From NCBI GenBank assembly GCA_002746935.1, contig PDRW01000008.1:1-33230 (forward strand): a DNA stretch of 33,230 nucleotides, read 5' to 3'. Both the position numbers and the translations under genes were made by a program. The notes under the pieces are model-generated. The model was not told the origin of the DNA and did no database searches. It saw only the letters and a program-made list of their open reading frames with translations. Shown here one piece after another: positions 23,636-32,855 of the stretch. Position 1 is the stretch's first letter; the number at the start of each line of letters is the position of its first letter. The stretch is from Rhodobacterales bacterium (GTDB lineage Bacteria > Pseudomonadota > Alphaproteobacteria > Rhodobacterales > Rhodobacteraceae).

Positions 23636-24640
23636 ATGAAAAACCCGGAGGGTGCGGCGAAAAGGTTCAACATTGTCGTTATCGGGCAAGCGGGCCGGTT
23701 TCAGTACGAAGCGCTTCTGTTCGCCGCCTCGCTCCGGCGCTTCGATCCAGGCTTCGACGGGCGGCTGATCGTTGCCGAGCCGCGTCCGGGCGGTGCCTGG
23801 CCGGGCAACCCGCGGATGTCGCCAATGCTGCGCGAGGCGCTGTGCGGGCTTGGTGCCGAAATCCGGCCCTTCGACGCGGTGCATTTCGGCGCCAGCTACC
23901 CGCAGGGCAACAAGATCGAGGCGCTGACGGCGCTGCCGCCGGGGGAACCCTTCATCTTTTTCGACAGCGACACGGTGATCACCGGCGCCCTGTCGCAGGT
24001 CGCCTTCGACTTTTCCCGCCCTTCCGCCTCGATGCGCCGTGAAGGCAGCTGGCCGAAGCCGGAGCTTTACGGGCCGGGCTATGGCGGGATCTGGAAATCG
24101 CTCTACGACCGGTTCGGGCTCGACTACGCCAGTTCGCTGGATCTCTCCCAGCCCGACGAATACTGGGAGCGCTATCTCTATTTCAACGCCGGATGGTTTT
24201 TCGGGTCCGACCCGGCCAGCTTCGGCCGCACTTATCTCGACTACGCGCTCAGCATCCGCGACGATCCGCCCCCGGAGCTTGCCTTGCAGGCGCTCGACCC
24301 ATGGCTCGATCAGGTGGCCCTGCCGCTGGTGATCCATGGTCTGGGCGGCGGCCGCCCCGGGCCGGAGCTTGACGGGCGGCTTGACGGCGACGTCAGCTGT
24401 CACTGGCGGGTGCTGCCGCTGGCCTATGCCCGCGAGAGCGACCGCACGATCGACCGGCTGGAGGCCGCCGCCGCGCCCAACCGGATCAAACGGGTGCTGA
24501 AAATGCACGAGCCCATGCGCCGGATGATCTTTCACGGCAAGGGCCGCGTGCTCAGGGCGAAATTCGACCGGAACGACCTGCCACGATCAGAAAAGGCGCT
24601 GCGCAACCGGCTCAGACGGATGCGATCCTGGATCCGCTGA
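23636..24640 (+). CDS. Glycosyltransferase-like protein with DxD motif
   Basis: A 334-residue soluble protein. The start NIVVIGQAGRFQYEALLFAASLRRF, the later IEALTALPPGEPFIFFDSDTVITG and LYFNAGWFFG look like a GT-A fold nucleotide-sugar transferase; D110-S-D112 would bind the metal and the sugar nucleotide. The conserved NAGWF block is also common in such enzymes. The C-terminal 40 residues are very basic (RNRLRRMRSWIR), which may place the protein at the membrane surface. Substrate and linkage cannot be told, and no other polysaccharide gene is nearby. The ribosome-binding site is weak (GGGACAAG), so the start is chosen by its sequence fit. Confidence 0.65.
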   Translation: MKNPEGAAKRFNIVVIGQAGRFQYEALLFAASLRRFDPGFDGRLIVAEPRPGGAWPGNPRMSPMLREALCGLGAEIRPFDAVHFGASYPQGNKIEALTALPPGEPFIFFDSDTVITGALSQVAFDFSRPSASMRREGSWPKPELYGPGYGGIWKSLYDRFGLDYASSLDLSQPDEYWERYLYFNAGWFFGSDPASFGRTYLDYALSIRDDPPPELALQALDPWLDQVALPLVIHGLGGGRPGPELDGRLDGDVSCHWRVLPLAYARESDRTIDRLEAAAAPNRIKRVLKMHEPMRRMIFHGKGRVLRAKFDRNDLPRSEKALRNRLRRMRSWIR

Positions 24641-24699
24641 GGCGATGCTACCGACGCGATATTCGCATGGCAATCAATATCCTGGAGCGCAATCTTAAC

Positions 24700-25716
24700 T
24701 CAGTGCTTCAACTTTTCACCGTGCATCAGCGCCTCGAACTCCGCTTCAAGAGCGGCAATGTCCGCCGGCACCGGATCGCGCCGCCAGCCCAGCGCGTCTT
24801 CGGCGCGGATCAGCGCTTCGGCGCTCATCCCGCCCGCCGCCTCCGCCAGCGCGCGCATCTCGCCGGAATCCCCGTTGCAATGCAGCACCAGATCGCAGCC
24901 CGCGTCGAGCGCCCTGCGGCTCCGTTCGGCGATACTGCCCGAAAGCGCGCCCATCGAAATATCGTCGGTCATCAGCAGACCCCGGAAGCCGATGGTCTCG
25001 CGGATCAGCCGGATCGCGGCAGGCGACTGGGTGGCCGGGGCTTCCGGGTCGAGCGCTTCGAACACCACATGTGCGGTCATTCCCAGCGGCAGCCCGGCGA
25101 CCGACTGGAAGGCCAGAAAGTCCGATACCCGGAGCTTTTTCAGATGCGCCTTCACCCGCGGCAGGGTTTCATGGCTGTCGGCCGTTGCCCGCCCCAGGCC
25201 CGGCATGTGCTTGACCACCGGCAGCACACCGCCCTCCACCAGCCCCATTGCCGCCGCCGCGGCAATATCGGCCACCGCCACCACGTCATCACCAAAGCAG
25301 CGGTTGCGCAGCACCGGGTGGGTGTCGGGAAAGGCGAGGTCGGCCACCGGGGCGAGATTTCCGTCAATGCCCACGGCACGCAACTCTTCGGCGATCAGCC
25401 GGTAACGGATCTGCATCGCCCGCGCCGCGCAGCGCCGGTTCTTCGCAACCTGATCGAGCGGCGGCAACCATTGGCGCCAGTGGGGCGCGCCGAGTCTGGC
25501 GACCCGCCCGCCCTCCTGGTCGATGAACACCGGCGCGTCCCAGCCAGCCGCCTCGCGCAATTCGGTGGTCAGCCAGCGAAGCTGTTCGGGGTCTTCGACA
25601 TTGCGGGCGAACAGGACGAAGCCGAACGGGTCGGCTGCGCGAAAGAAGTCGCGTTCCTCCCGGGCAAGACGCGGCCCGGCACAGCCGAAGATCGCCGCCG
25701 CCCGGCCCCGGCTCAT
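24700..25716 (-). CDS. nagZ: Beta-N-acetylhexosaminidase NagZ (GH3)
   Basis: Cytoplasmic enzyme that removes GlcNAc from anhydromuropeptides during cell-wall recycling. The 338-residue product has the family signature KH-MPGLGRATADSH (K169-H170, with the D180-S-H182 general-acid dyad) and the nucleophile region LLMTDDISMGAL (about 248-258). FIDQEGGRVARLG (65-76) is the typical substrate-loop start. The start overlaps the stop of the SPOR-domain gene by four bases, so translation is coupled. scpA and scpB, which follow nagZ in many alphaproteobacteria, are absent; a convergent glycosyltransferase-like gene is there instead. Confidence 0.95.
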   Translation of the reverse strand: MSRGRAAAIFGCAGPRLAREERDFFRAADPFGFVLFARNVEDPEQLRWLTTELREAAGWDAPVFIDQEGGRVARLGAPHWRQWLPPLDQVAKNRRCAARAMQIRYRLIAEELRAVGIDGNLAPVADLAFPDTHPVLRNRCFGDDVVAVADIAAAAAMGLVEGGVLPVVKHMPGLGRATADSHETLPRVKAHLKKLRVSDFLAFQSVAGLPLGMTAHVVFEALDPEAPATQSPAAIRLIRETIGFRGLLMTDDISMGALSGSIAERSRRALDAGCDLVLHCNGDSGEMRALAEAAGGMSAEALIRAEDALGWRRDPVPADIAALEAEFEALMHGEKLKH

Positions 25717-26918
25717 CCTTCGAGTACAGGCACGCAGGTGCCCGCCGCCGCGATCAGCGCCGCGCAGAACCCGCGCGCGTCGTCCAGGTCGACAAAGCCC
25801 ACCGCGCGCAGCCGGAAGAACGGCGTGCCACCGGCAACGCTGCGTTCGACCGTCCAGTCACGCTGATGGAACAGCACCGGATTCATCCGGGCGAAAGCCT
25901 GCCACTGAACCCGTGCCTCGTCTGCGGATTTGTAGGTGCCGAGTTGCACCATCCGCGACGCGGGATCAATGGCCTCAGGCGCGATCTCGCGGCCCAGAAC
26001 CAGGTCGCTCCGGTTCGGCCGGGTCATGGGGCGCGCCGGAGGCGGGGTGGCGGCGGCGGAAGCCGGCGCGGAAACGTCAACGGTCCGGGTCGGAACGACC
26101 AGCCCGGCAAAATGCGCCGGGCGCCGCACCGGACGGGGCGAATGGTTCACCCCGGGCACCGATTTCGGGATCACCACAATGGGGGTATCGGACGTGCCGG
26201 CGCCGGACATGTCCGACAGGCCGGAAAAGCCCAGCGCCTCGGCCACCGCGGCATCGGCATTGATCTCGCCACCGCGCCCCGACATCGGCAGGCCGGTGCC
26301 CGGGCGCTGCGCCGCCGAAGTCACCTCGCCCCCGGCAAGCCCCGCGCCAGCGGCGGGAGCGGCGGGGGCAACCGCCGGCACATCCTCCGCGCTCAGCACC
26401 ATGGCCGGCGGCGACAGGCGCACGCTGTGGACCGGACCGGCAGAGCCGCCAGCGGCGGCCACGCCGTTCACCGCCAGCCCCTGATGCGGCGCAACCGCGC
26501 CGCCCGGGTCTTCGGGCTGGATACGCATCGGCCCTTCAAGGGCACGCACCACAGGCACGCCGCTCACGTCGCGCAAGACCAGCCGGTAGGTTCCGACCGC
26601 AAGTCCCGCCACCAGCGCCACCGAAACCATCGCGCCGATGATGTTGAACAGCCTCGCCCCGTCGGCTGCCCCCGCCATCCGGGGCGCGCCGGACCGGGGC
26701 GTCCGGCCGGCTCCGCCCGCCGGCTGAGCGGAGGCGCCCAGCGCTTCCGGCGGCGGGAAACCGCCCCGCGGCATACCGCCGGGAGCGGACCGCGCGGCGG
26801 GCCCTCCATGGGCGGGATGGATGTAACGGTGCTTCGCCTGCGACGCATAGACTTGCGCGCGGCCTGATGCATTCATGCCCCGGGGAGCGACCGAGCTCCC
26901 CCAATCCGATACCGTCAT
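25713..26918 (-). CDS. SPOR-domain membrane protein
   Basis: A 401-residue protein with a basic, Gly/Pro-rich cytoplasmic start, one membrane segment (about 88-112, LFNIIGAMVSVALVAGLAVGTYRLVL), a long Pro/Ala-rich periplasmic linker and a C-terminal SPOR domain (about 318-398, RMVQLGTYKSADEARVQWQAF, ending GTCVPVLEG). SPOR domains bind glycan strands stripped of stem peptides and often mark division sites. The gene sits between argS and nagZ, its usual place in this group. GGAGC lies 7 bases before the ATG. The catalytic function, if any, is not visible. Confidence 0.9.
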   Translation of the reverse strand: MTVSDWGSSVAPRGMNASGRAQVYASQAKHRYIHPAHGGPAARSAPGGMPRGGFPPPEALGASAQPAGGAGRTPRSGAPRMAGAADGARLFNIIGAMVSVALVAGLAVGTYRLVLRDVSGVPVVRALEGPMRIQPEDPGGAVAPHQGLAVNGVAAAGGSAGPVHSVRLSPPAMVLSAEDVPAVAPAAPAAGAGLAGGEVTSAAQRPGTGLPMSGRGGEINADAAVAEALGFSGLSDMSGAGTSDTPIVVIPKSVPGVNHSPRPVRRPAHFAGLVVPTRTVDVSAPASAAATPPPARPMTRPNRSDLVLGREIAPEAIDPASRMVQLGTYKSADEARVQWQAFARMNPVLFHQRDWTVERSVAGGTPFFRLRAVGFVDLDDARGFCAALIAAAGTCVPVLEG

Positions 26919-27026
26919 GTGCCTGCTCCGTCCGGCGCCCGGGACAAAGCCCCGCGCCGGTTCTGTTTCTTGCCCGATCCCCGGACGGCGGCGCTTGTTG
27001 GTTCGGCGGCTGTGTCAGCCTTGGTG

Positions 27027-28748
27027 TCAGCGCATTTCTTCGGCCGGGGTCACCCCAAGGATACCAAGGCCCGCGGAAATCACAACATGAACGGCGCGGG
27101 CGAGCGGGATTTTGGCCGATGTTGCATCAGGGTCACTTTCTTGCAGGAATCGAAGCTCCGGCGCCTCGTTGCCCTTGTTCCACAACCCGTGAAATTCGCT
27201 CGCAAGCTCGTAGAGATAGAAGGCAATGCGGTGCGGCTCATGGGTCCGCGCGGCGATCTCGACAAGACGCGGCCATTCGGCGAGCTTCTTCGCCACCGCA
27301 AGCTCGGCCGCATCTTCAAGCTTCGGCGCACCATCCACCGGCAGCCCGGCCTCACGCGCCCGGCGCAGCACCGAATTGATCCGTGCGCTGGCATATTGCA
27401 CATAAAACACCGGGTTGTCGCGGCTCTGCTCCAGCACCTTGTCGAAGTCGAAATCCAGCGGCGCGTCGTTCTTGCGGGTGAGCATCACGAAGCGGGTCAC
27501 GTCGGGGCCCACCTGATCGACCACATCGCGCAGGGTGACGAAATTGCCGGCGCGTTTCGACATCTTGAACGGCGCGCCGTTCTTGTAGAGCTTCACCAGC
27601 TGGGTGAGCTTGATGTCGAGCGGCACCCTGCCGTCGGACAGCGCCGAGACCGCCGCCTTCATCCGCTTGACATAGCCGCCATGATCGGCGCCGAAGATGT
27701 CGATCAGCTGGTCGAAGCCGCGGCTGACCTTGTCGTAATGATAGGCGATATCCGGGGCGAAATAGGTCCACGACCCGTCGGATTTCATGATCGGCCGGTC
27801 CACGTCATCGCCATGGGCGGTGGAGCGGAACAGCGTCTGCTCGCGCGGCTCCCAATCGTCGGGCGTCTTGCCCTTGGGCGGCTCCAGCACGCCGCGGTAG
27901 ATCAGCCCCTTTTCGCGCAGGCTTTCGATGGCGGCCTCGATCTGGCCGGTGCCATAGAGGCTTTTCTCGGAATAATAGACATCCATCGCGACCCCGAGCG
28001 CGGCGAGGTCGTCGCGGATCATCGCGATCATCCTGCCGATGGCAAATTCGCGCACTTCCTCGAGCCAGGCCTCTTCGGGCTGGTCGAGCCATTCCTCGCC
28101 GACCCGTTCGGCCAGCTCCTCGCCGACCGGCACGAGGTAATCGCCGGGGTAGAGCCCCTCTTCGATCAGCGGCACATGGCCCAGTGCCTCGCGGTAGCGC
28201 TCGAAGACCGAGCGGGCGAGCACGTCGACCTGAGCGCCGCCGTCGTTGATGTAATATTCGCGGGTGACCGCGTGGCCGGAATATTCCAGCAGCGACGCCA
28301 GCGCATCGCCGAAGACCGCGCCGCGGGTATGGCCCACATGCAGCGGGCCGGTCGGGTTGGCGGAGACAAACTCGACATTGACCCGGTGGCCCCGGCCCAT
28401 GTCGGAGCGGCCGAAGCCCGGATCCGCAAGAATGCCGCGCACCAGATCTTCCCAGACCCCGGGGGCGAGGCGGAGGTTGATGAACCCCGGGCCCGCCACG
28501 CTCGCCGCGCTGATACGCGGATCCGCCACCAGCTTCGCGGCGAGGCTCTCGGCGATGTCGCGGGGCTTCTGACGGGCGGCTTTCGCCAGCACCATCGCCG
28601 CATTGGTCGCCATGTCGCCATGGCCCGGATCGCGCGGCGGCTCGACGGCGACATTGCCGAAGGCAAGCCCTTCGGGCAGCTGGCCGCCCGCCACCATCTC
28701 CTCGAGCGCGGCGATCACAAGGGCGCGGATATCGGCAAAAAGGTTCAT
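27027..28748 (-). CDS. argS: Arginyl-tRNA synthetase
   Basis: Class I synthetase, 573 residues, that charges tRNA-Arg. The N-terminal tRNA D-loop-binding domain (about 1-100) is followed by the HIGH motif as HVGH (137-140, [14 protein letters not shown]) and the KMSKS motif as KMSKR ([16 protein letters not shown], about 400). The C-terminal DALR anticodon-binding domain is recognised by [15 protein letters not shown] and a C-terminal helical part ending [12 protein letters not shown]. The length is normal. It begins the argS-SPOR-nagZ unit and stands head to head with surE; 235 bp of repeat-containing sequence lie between them. Confidence 0.97.
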   Translation of the reverse strand: MNLFADIRALVIAALEEMVAGGQLPEGLAFGNVAVEPPRDPGHGDMATNAAMVLAKAARQKPRDIAESLAAKLVADPRISAASVAGPGFINLRLAPGVWEDLVRGILADPGFGRSDMGRGHRVNVEFVSANPTGPLHVGHTRGAVFGDALASLLEYSGHAVTREYYINDGGAQVDVLARSVFERYREALGHVPLIEEGLYPGDYLVPVGEELAERVGEEWLDQPEEAWLEEVREFAIGRMIAMIRDDLAALGVAMDVYYSEKSLYGTGQIEAAIESLREKGLIYRGVLEPPKGKTPDDWEPREQTLFRSTAHGDDVDRPIMKSDGSWTYFAPDIAYHYDKVSRGFDQLIDIFGADHGGYVKRMKAAVSALSDGRVPLDIKLTQLVKLYKNGAPFKMSKRAGNFVTLRDVVDQVGPDVTRFVMLTRKNDAPLDFDFDKVLEQSRDNPVFYVQYASARINSVLRRAREAGLPVDGAPKLEDAAELAVAKKLAEWPRLVEIAARTHEPHRIAFYLYELASEFHGLWNKGNEAPELRFLQESDPDATSAKIPLARAVHVVISAGLGILGVTPAEEMR

Positions 28749-28823
28749 CGCGGCTACTCCTGAAGCGGTCCCGCGCGGGTCTAGCCAGCGGGGGGCAAGA
28801 GGTCAACGGGGCGCGGGGGGCCC

Positions 28824-28916
28824 GCGCCCGGACGGGCGCTGAGACGGGCCGCGCCCGGACGGGCGCCAAAACAGGGTGACGCCCGGACGGGCGCTGAAAC
28901 GCGATTTCACAATCGC
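28824..28916. repeat. Three GCGCCCGGACGGGCGC palindromes and a hairpin between argS and surE
   Basis: GCGCCCG-GA-CGGGCGC occurs at 28824-28839 and 28851-28866, and one base shorter at 28880-28894; spacing is 27 and 29. Each is a self-complementary hairpin. GCGATT-TCAC-AATCGC follows at 28901-28916. They fill the shared promoter region of the two divergent genes. Confidence 0.7.
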
Positions 28917-28983
28917 GTCGCCCCGCCCGCTTGCCCCGGCCCCGCCCCTCGCCTATTGAGTGCGGCAAAGACAAGGCTGTGTC

Positions 28984-29793
28984 ATGCGCATTCTCATAAC
29001 CAACGACGACGGTATCAACGCCCCCGGCCTCGACGTGCTGGCCGGGATCGCGGCCGAGGTGGCGGGCCCCGGCGGCGAGGTCTGGACCGTCGCCCCCGCT
29101 TTCGAGCAATCGGGCGTCGGCCATTGCATCAGCTATTCCCGACCGATGATGCTGGCCGAGCTTGGCCCCCGGCGTTTCGCCGCCGAAGGCACGCCGGCCG
29201 ATTGCGTGCTCGCGGGGCTTGGCGACGCCCTGCCCGGCCGCCCGGATCTGGTGCTCTCCGGCGTCAACCGCGGCAACAATGCGGGCGAAAACGCGCTCTA
29301 TTCCGGCACCATCGGCGGGGCAATGGAGGCCGCGCTTCAGGAGATCCCGGCGATTGCACTGTCGCAATACATCGGCCCGAAAATCGCCGGCAGCGCCGAT
29401 CTGTTCGAGGCCGCGCGGGCCCATGGCGCCGCCGTGGTGCGCCAGCTTTTCGATCATGCGCCGTGGGACGCCACCGCTGGTTACGCGTTGTTTTACAATG
29501 TGAATTTCCCGCCCGTGCCGGCCGCCGATGTGCGCGGCCTGCGCGCTGTGTCACAGGGCTGGCGGGAAGATGCCTTCTTCACCACAGAGCCGGCCACCGC
29601 CCCCTCCGGGCGGCGCTATCTCTGGATCACCGGCGGGCCGCAGCACGGCGCCTGCGCCCCCGGCACCGATGTTCAGGCCGCACTCGACGGCTATATCGCC
29701 GTTACCCCGATGCGCGCCGATTTCACCGCCCATGAGCGTCTCACCCAGCTTGAAGAGATCCTCAACGCCCCATCCCGCGAGGCCGGCCGATGA
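28984..29793 (+). CDS. surE: 5'/3'-nucleotidase SurE
   Basis: A 269-residue metal-dependent nucleoside monophosphatase. The family motifs are seen: [14 protein letters not shown] at the N-terminus (D8-D9 bind metal), the Ser-containing [18 protein letters not shown] and the highly typical [25 protein letters not shown]. The ATG at 28984 starts at the conserved residue; an earlier in-frame start would add nine residues with no likeness. Its stop overlaps the pcm start by four bases (ATGA). This pairing of surE with pcm is common in proteobacteria. Confidence 0.97.
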   Translation: MRILITNDDGINAPGLDVLAGIAAEVAGPGGEVWTVAPAFEQSGVGHCISYSRPMMLAELGPRRFAAEGTPADCVLAGLGDALPGRPDLVLSGVNRGNNAGENALYSGTIGGAMEAALQEIPAIALSQYIGPKIAGSADLFEAARAHGAAVVRQLFDHAPWDATAGYALFYNVNFPPVPAADVRGLRAVSQGWREDAFFTTEPATAPSGRRYLWITGGPQHGACAPGTDVQAALDGYIAVTPMRADFTAHERLTQLEEILNAPSREAGR

Positions 29794-30437
29794 GTGCAGA
29801 CCACCTCACCGACGCCGAACGCAAGATGCAGTTCCTGTTTCACCTCCGCTCCAAGGGGGTGACCGACGAACGGGTGCTGAAGGCGATGGAGGCCATCGAC
29901 CGCGGCATCTTCGTGAAAGGCATCTTCGCCGACCGCGCCTATGAAGACATGCCACTGCCGATCGCCAGCGGCCAGACCATCTCGCAGCCGTCGATCGTCG
30001 GGCGGATGACCCAGGAGCTGGAGATCACCCCGAAGTCGAAGGTGCTGGAGGTCGGCACCGGCTCGGGCTATCAGGCGGCGATCCTCGCCAAGCTCGCGCG
30101 CCGGGTCTATACCGTCGACCGCCACCGCAATCTCGTGATGGAATCGCGCAAGCTTTTCGAAAGGCTCAACCTTTCCAACATCACCGCAATCGCCGGCGAC
30201 GGCTCCTACGGGTTGCCTGAACAGGCGCCCTTCGACCGGATCGTGCTGACCGCGGCCGCCGAAGACCCGCCCGGCCCGCTCTTGGCTCAGATGGCGATCG
30301 GGGGTATCATGGTGCTGCCCGTCGGGCAGTCCGACGCGGTTCAGACGCTCATCAAGGTGCGGCGCGGCGAGAGCGGCTATGACTACAAGGAGCTCATGCC
30401 GGTGCGCTTCGTGCCGCTGGTGGAGGGGCTGGTGTAG
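29790..30437 (+). CDS. pcm: Protein-L-isoaspartate O-methyltransferase
   Basis: A 215-residue SAM-dependent enzyme that repairs isoaspartyl residues in aged proteins. SAM motif I is [16 protein letters not shown]; the substrate motif [15 protein letters not shown] and the later [15 protein letters not shown] and [10 protein letters not shown] are typical. Translation is coupled to surE. An NlpD-type lipoprotein gene follows after 212 bp, as in E. coli, where the order is surE-pcm-nlpD. Confidence 0.97.
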   Translation: MSADHLTDAERKMQFLFHLRSKGVTDERVLKAMEAIDRGIFVKGIFADRAYEDMPLPIASGQTISQPSIVGRMTQELEITPKSKVLEVGTGSGYQAAILAKLARRVYTVDRHRNLVMESRKLFERLNLSNITAIAGDGSYGLPEQAPFDRIVLTAAAEDPPGPLLAQMAIGGIMVLPVGQSDAVQTLIKVRRGESGYDYKELMPVRFVPLVEGLV

Positions 30438-30472
30438 CGGCGCCGGGCGGCCGGGATGGGATGCGGCGCCGG

Positions 30473-30554
30473 CCGGGTGTCTGAGGGGCACGGCGCGAGC
30501 CGGTGTCTGAGGGGCACTCGAAGCGCCGGTGTCAATGGGCGCTCGACGCGCCGG
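30473..30554. repeat. Short tandem repeat between pcm and the NlpD-like gene
   Basis: Three imperfect units of 25-27 bases starting at 30473, 30500 and 30526, with the shared word CCGGTGTCTGAGGGGCAC in the first two and CCGGTGTCAATGGGCGC in the third. Non-coding. Confidence 0.7.
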
Positions 30555-30649
30555 GGAAGAATTGAAACGGCAGACGGCGGCGCCGAAGACCGCCACTGCA
30601 AGAGCAGGCCGGACATCCGGCCCCGGATCAGACCGGAGAGGACAAGAGC

Positions 30650-31801
30650 ATGGGCTTCACGCAAATCTCACCGCCGCGCGGCATAGTGGCACTCGCCTGC
30701 CTCGCCCTGCTGGCTTCATGCAGCGATCGTCAGGCGGGGGATTTCGACCTGCGCGGCCTGACCGGCGGGTTCACCACCTCCGATGCGGCGCGCAACGCCC
30801 ATACCACGGCCCGTCCCGCGCCGGACGCCCGCGGGGTGATCTCCTACCCGACCTATGACGTCGCCGTCGCCCCCGGCGGCGAAACCGTCGGCGCGATGGC
30901 CGCGCGTCTCGGCTTCGGCGCGAACGAGCTCGGCCGCTACAACGGTCTGCCGGTGGATACGATGCTCCGGCCCGGCGAGATCCTCGCGCTGCCGAAGCGC
31001 GTCTCCGGCGGGGTCGCCACCCCCGGCGCCTCCCTGCCGTCGGGCACCCTCTCGCCCAATGTGAGCGTGGCGACGCTTGCGGGCAACGCGCTCGACCGCA
31101 CCCCCGGCAGCGGCCCCGCCGCGCCTTCCGGCCGCGAACCTGTCCGCCACCAGGTGGCCCGCGGCGAAAACGCCTATACCATTGCGCGCGCCTATGGCGT
31201 CTCGGTGCGCGCGCTCGCCAGCTGGAACAGCCTGGACCGCAACCTGACGGTGCGCGAAGGGCAATATCTGCTGATCCCGGTGGTGATCGAGGAACAGCGC
31301 CTGGCCGAGGCCCCGGTGGTCGAAGCGCCGGGCGCGGGGTCCGAGATACCGGAGCCGCCTTCGGCCTCCACCCCGCTTCCCGACGAGCCCGCCACCGCGC
31401 CGGCCAAACCCGCAACCCCCGATCTTTCCGGCGACCGCACCGCCGCCTCCGGCACGCGCATGTCCCTGCCCGCCGATGGCAAGATCGTCCGCGCCTTCCA
31501 GAAGGGCCGCACCGACGGGATCGACATCGCCGCCGGCGCCGGCAGCGCGGTGAAGGCCGCCGCCGAAGGCACCGTCGCCGCGATCACCCGCGACACCGAC
31601 CAGGTGCCGATCCTGGTGCTGCACCATGCGGGCAATCTGCTCACGGTCTATGCCGGGATCGACGCGATCAAGGTGAAGAAGGGCGACAAGGTCAGCCGTG
31701 GCCAGACCATCGCCCAGGTGCGTGCCGCCGATCCGGCGTTTCTGCATTTCCAGGTGCGCAAGGGCATGGTCAGCGTCGACCCGATGGACTTCCTGAACTG
31801 A
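30650..31801 (+). CDS. NlpD-like LysM/M23 lipoprotein with degenerate catalytic site
   Basis: A 383-residue lipoprotein with lipobox LASC (C24). Two LysM domains bind peptidoglycan: the first begins near YDVAVAPGGETVGAMAARLGF, the second near RHQVARGENAYTIARAYGVSV. A Pro/Ala/Glu linker leads to the C-terminal M23 domain. Its metal site is broken: the HxGxD motif is TDGID in RTDGIDIAAG (His lost), and the HxH motif is FLH in PAFLHFQVRKG (first His lost). This is as in E. coli NlpD and EnvC, which activate amidases rather than cutting wall themselves. GGAGAGG lies upstream of the ATG. Context after surE-pcm supports the NlpD assignment. Confidence 0.9.
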   Translation: MGFTQISPPRGIVALACLALLASCSDRQAGDFDLRGLTGGFTTSDAARNAHTTARPAPDARGVISYPTYDVAVAPGGETVGAMAARLGFGANELGRYNGLPVDTMLRPGEILALPKRVSGGVATPGASLPSGTLSPNVSVATLAGNALDRTPGSGPAAPSGREPVRHQVARGENAYTIARAYGVSVRALASWNSLDRNLTVREGQYLLIPVVIEEQRLAEAPVVEAPGAGSEIPEPPSASTPLPDEPATAPAKPATPDLSGDRTAASGTRMSLPADGKIVRAFQKGRTDGIDIAAGAGSAVKAAAEGTVAAITRDTDQVPILVLHHAGNLLTVYAGIDAIKVKKGDKVSRGQTIAQVRAADPAFLHFQVRKGMVSVDPMDFLN

Positions 31802-31817
31802 GGCGCGCGCCCGCCCC

Positions 31818-31912
31818 GGGGCCGGTCTGGGGCCGGTCCGGGGCCGGTCAGATGAATGCGACACCCGCAGGCCTGTAGGGGTCTGCGGTGGCCTGTGGGG
31901 GCGCCTGCCCCC
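31818..31912. repeat. 11-bp tandem repeat and hairpin downstream of the NlpD-like gene
   Basis: GGGGCCGGTCN is repeated three times exactly in tandem (31818-31850). Further on, GGGGGC-GCCT-GCCCCC (31897-31912) is a 6-bp hairpin without a T-run. It may help to end the surE-pcm-nlpD transcript, but this is uncertain. Confidence 0.6.
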
Positions 31913-31998
31913 GGGAATGGGCCGCAGAAGCCACGTGCAAGCCAGGGCTTTCGCCGCTGCACCTTCCCTGACGCCCCCCGGCCCCCCATATTGACCCC

Positions 31999-32691
31999 AT
32001 GCTGAGGTTTTCCCCGATCCTCCTCGCCGTGCTTTACGGGCTGGTGATGTACCGCTTTTCGGCCTGGCGGCTGGCGCGCGAGCTTGACGCGCGCTCTGCC
32101 GAGCTCGCCGACCCGGAGCTGCGCCGGATCAGCCAGAAGATGGCCGATGCCCTCGAGATCGAGCGGATCAGGGTGCATCTCTACGATGTCGAGCCGGTCA
32201 ACGGGCTCGCGGCGCCGGACGGGCGGATCTTCATCACCCGGGGCTTCTACAACCGCTATCGCCGGGGCGAAGTCAGCGCCGAGGAACTGGCAAGCGTCAT
32301 CGCCCACGAACTCGGCCATGTGGCGCTCGGCCATGCCCGCCGCCGGATGATCGACTTTTCCGGCCAGAACGCCATGCGCATGGCCCTCGGCATGGTGCTG
32401 TCGCGCTTTCTGCCCGGCATCGGCGTCTATATCGCCAACGCCCTCGCCTCGCTGCTCGCCGCGAAGCTCTCGCGCTCCGACGAATTCGAGGCCGACGCCT
32501 ATGCCTCGGCGCTGCTGATCAAGGCCGGGATCGGCACCGGCCCGCAGAAATCCCTGTTTGCCAGGCTCGACGCCCTCACCGGCTCCGGCGCCGCCCCGGT
32601 GCCCGCCTGGTTCATGAGCCACCCGAAGGTCGCCGAGCGCATCGCCGCGATCGAGGCCAACGAGGCCAGATGGGGCATCGCGCCCGCCTGA
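31999..32691 (+). CDS. M48 family membrane metalloprotease
   Basis: A 230-residue zinc protease. One N-terminal membrane segment (about 5-20, SPILLAVLYGLVMYRF) anchors it; the HEXXH site is H103-E-L-G-H107 (SVIAHELGHVALGHA), and the third ligand is a Glu in SDEFEADAYAS (about 162-164). Another hydrophobic stretch lies at about 125-155. This is the HtpX/Oma1-like M48 architecture, smaller than HtpX. It would act on membrane or envelope proteins. The start is followed by MLRFSPILLA. It is separated from the NlpD-like gene by 197 bp and is probably its own unit. Confidence 0.88.
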   Translation: MLRFSPILLAVLYGLVMYRFSAWRLARELDARSAELADPELRRISQKMADALEIERIRVHLYDVEPVNGLAAPDGRIFITRGFYNRYRRGEVSAEELASVIAHELGHVALGHARRRMIDFSGQNAMRMALGMVLSRFLPGIGVYIANALASLLAAKLSRSDEFEADAYASALLIKAGIGTGPQKSLFARLDALTGSGAAPVPAWFMSHPKVAERIAAIEANEARWGIAPA

Positions 32692-32764
32692 ACGCCCTGC
32701 CCTATCCTCTTGTTTTCGCACATCGAAACGTGCAGGCCTGGATCCTTTCCTCGACAGTTCCGAC

Positions 32765-32802
32765 TTGACAGAAAACCCTCATGACGTACGCTCAACCATG
32801 AG
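32765..32802 (+). promoter_or_regulatory. Possible promoter and inverted repeat before the last gene
   Basis: TTGACA at 32765 is a perfect -35 box; 16 bases on, TACGCT at 32787 matches the -10 consensus in three of six. CTCATG (32778) and CATGAG (32797) form a 6-bp inverted repeat that would overlap it. The weak -10 keeps confidence low. Confidence 0.4.
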
Positions 32803-32855
32803 GAGTGCGGGAGTGACCTTGTGACTCGACTGCGGGCGCACGGAGGAATTCTATT

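Noticed and set aside
28824-28894. CRISPR-like array
   Set aside because: Only three short palindromic units with 11-13 base gaps, no spacers of usual length and no cas genes.
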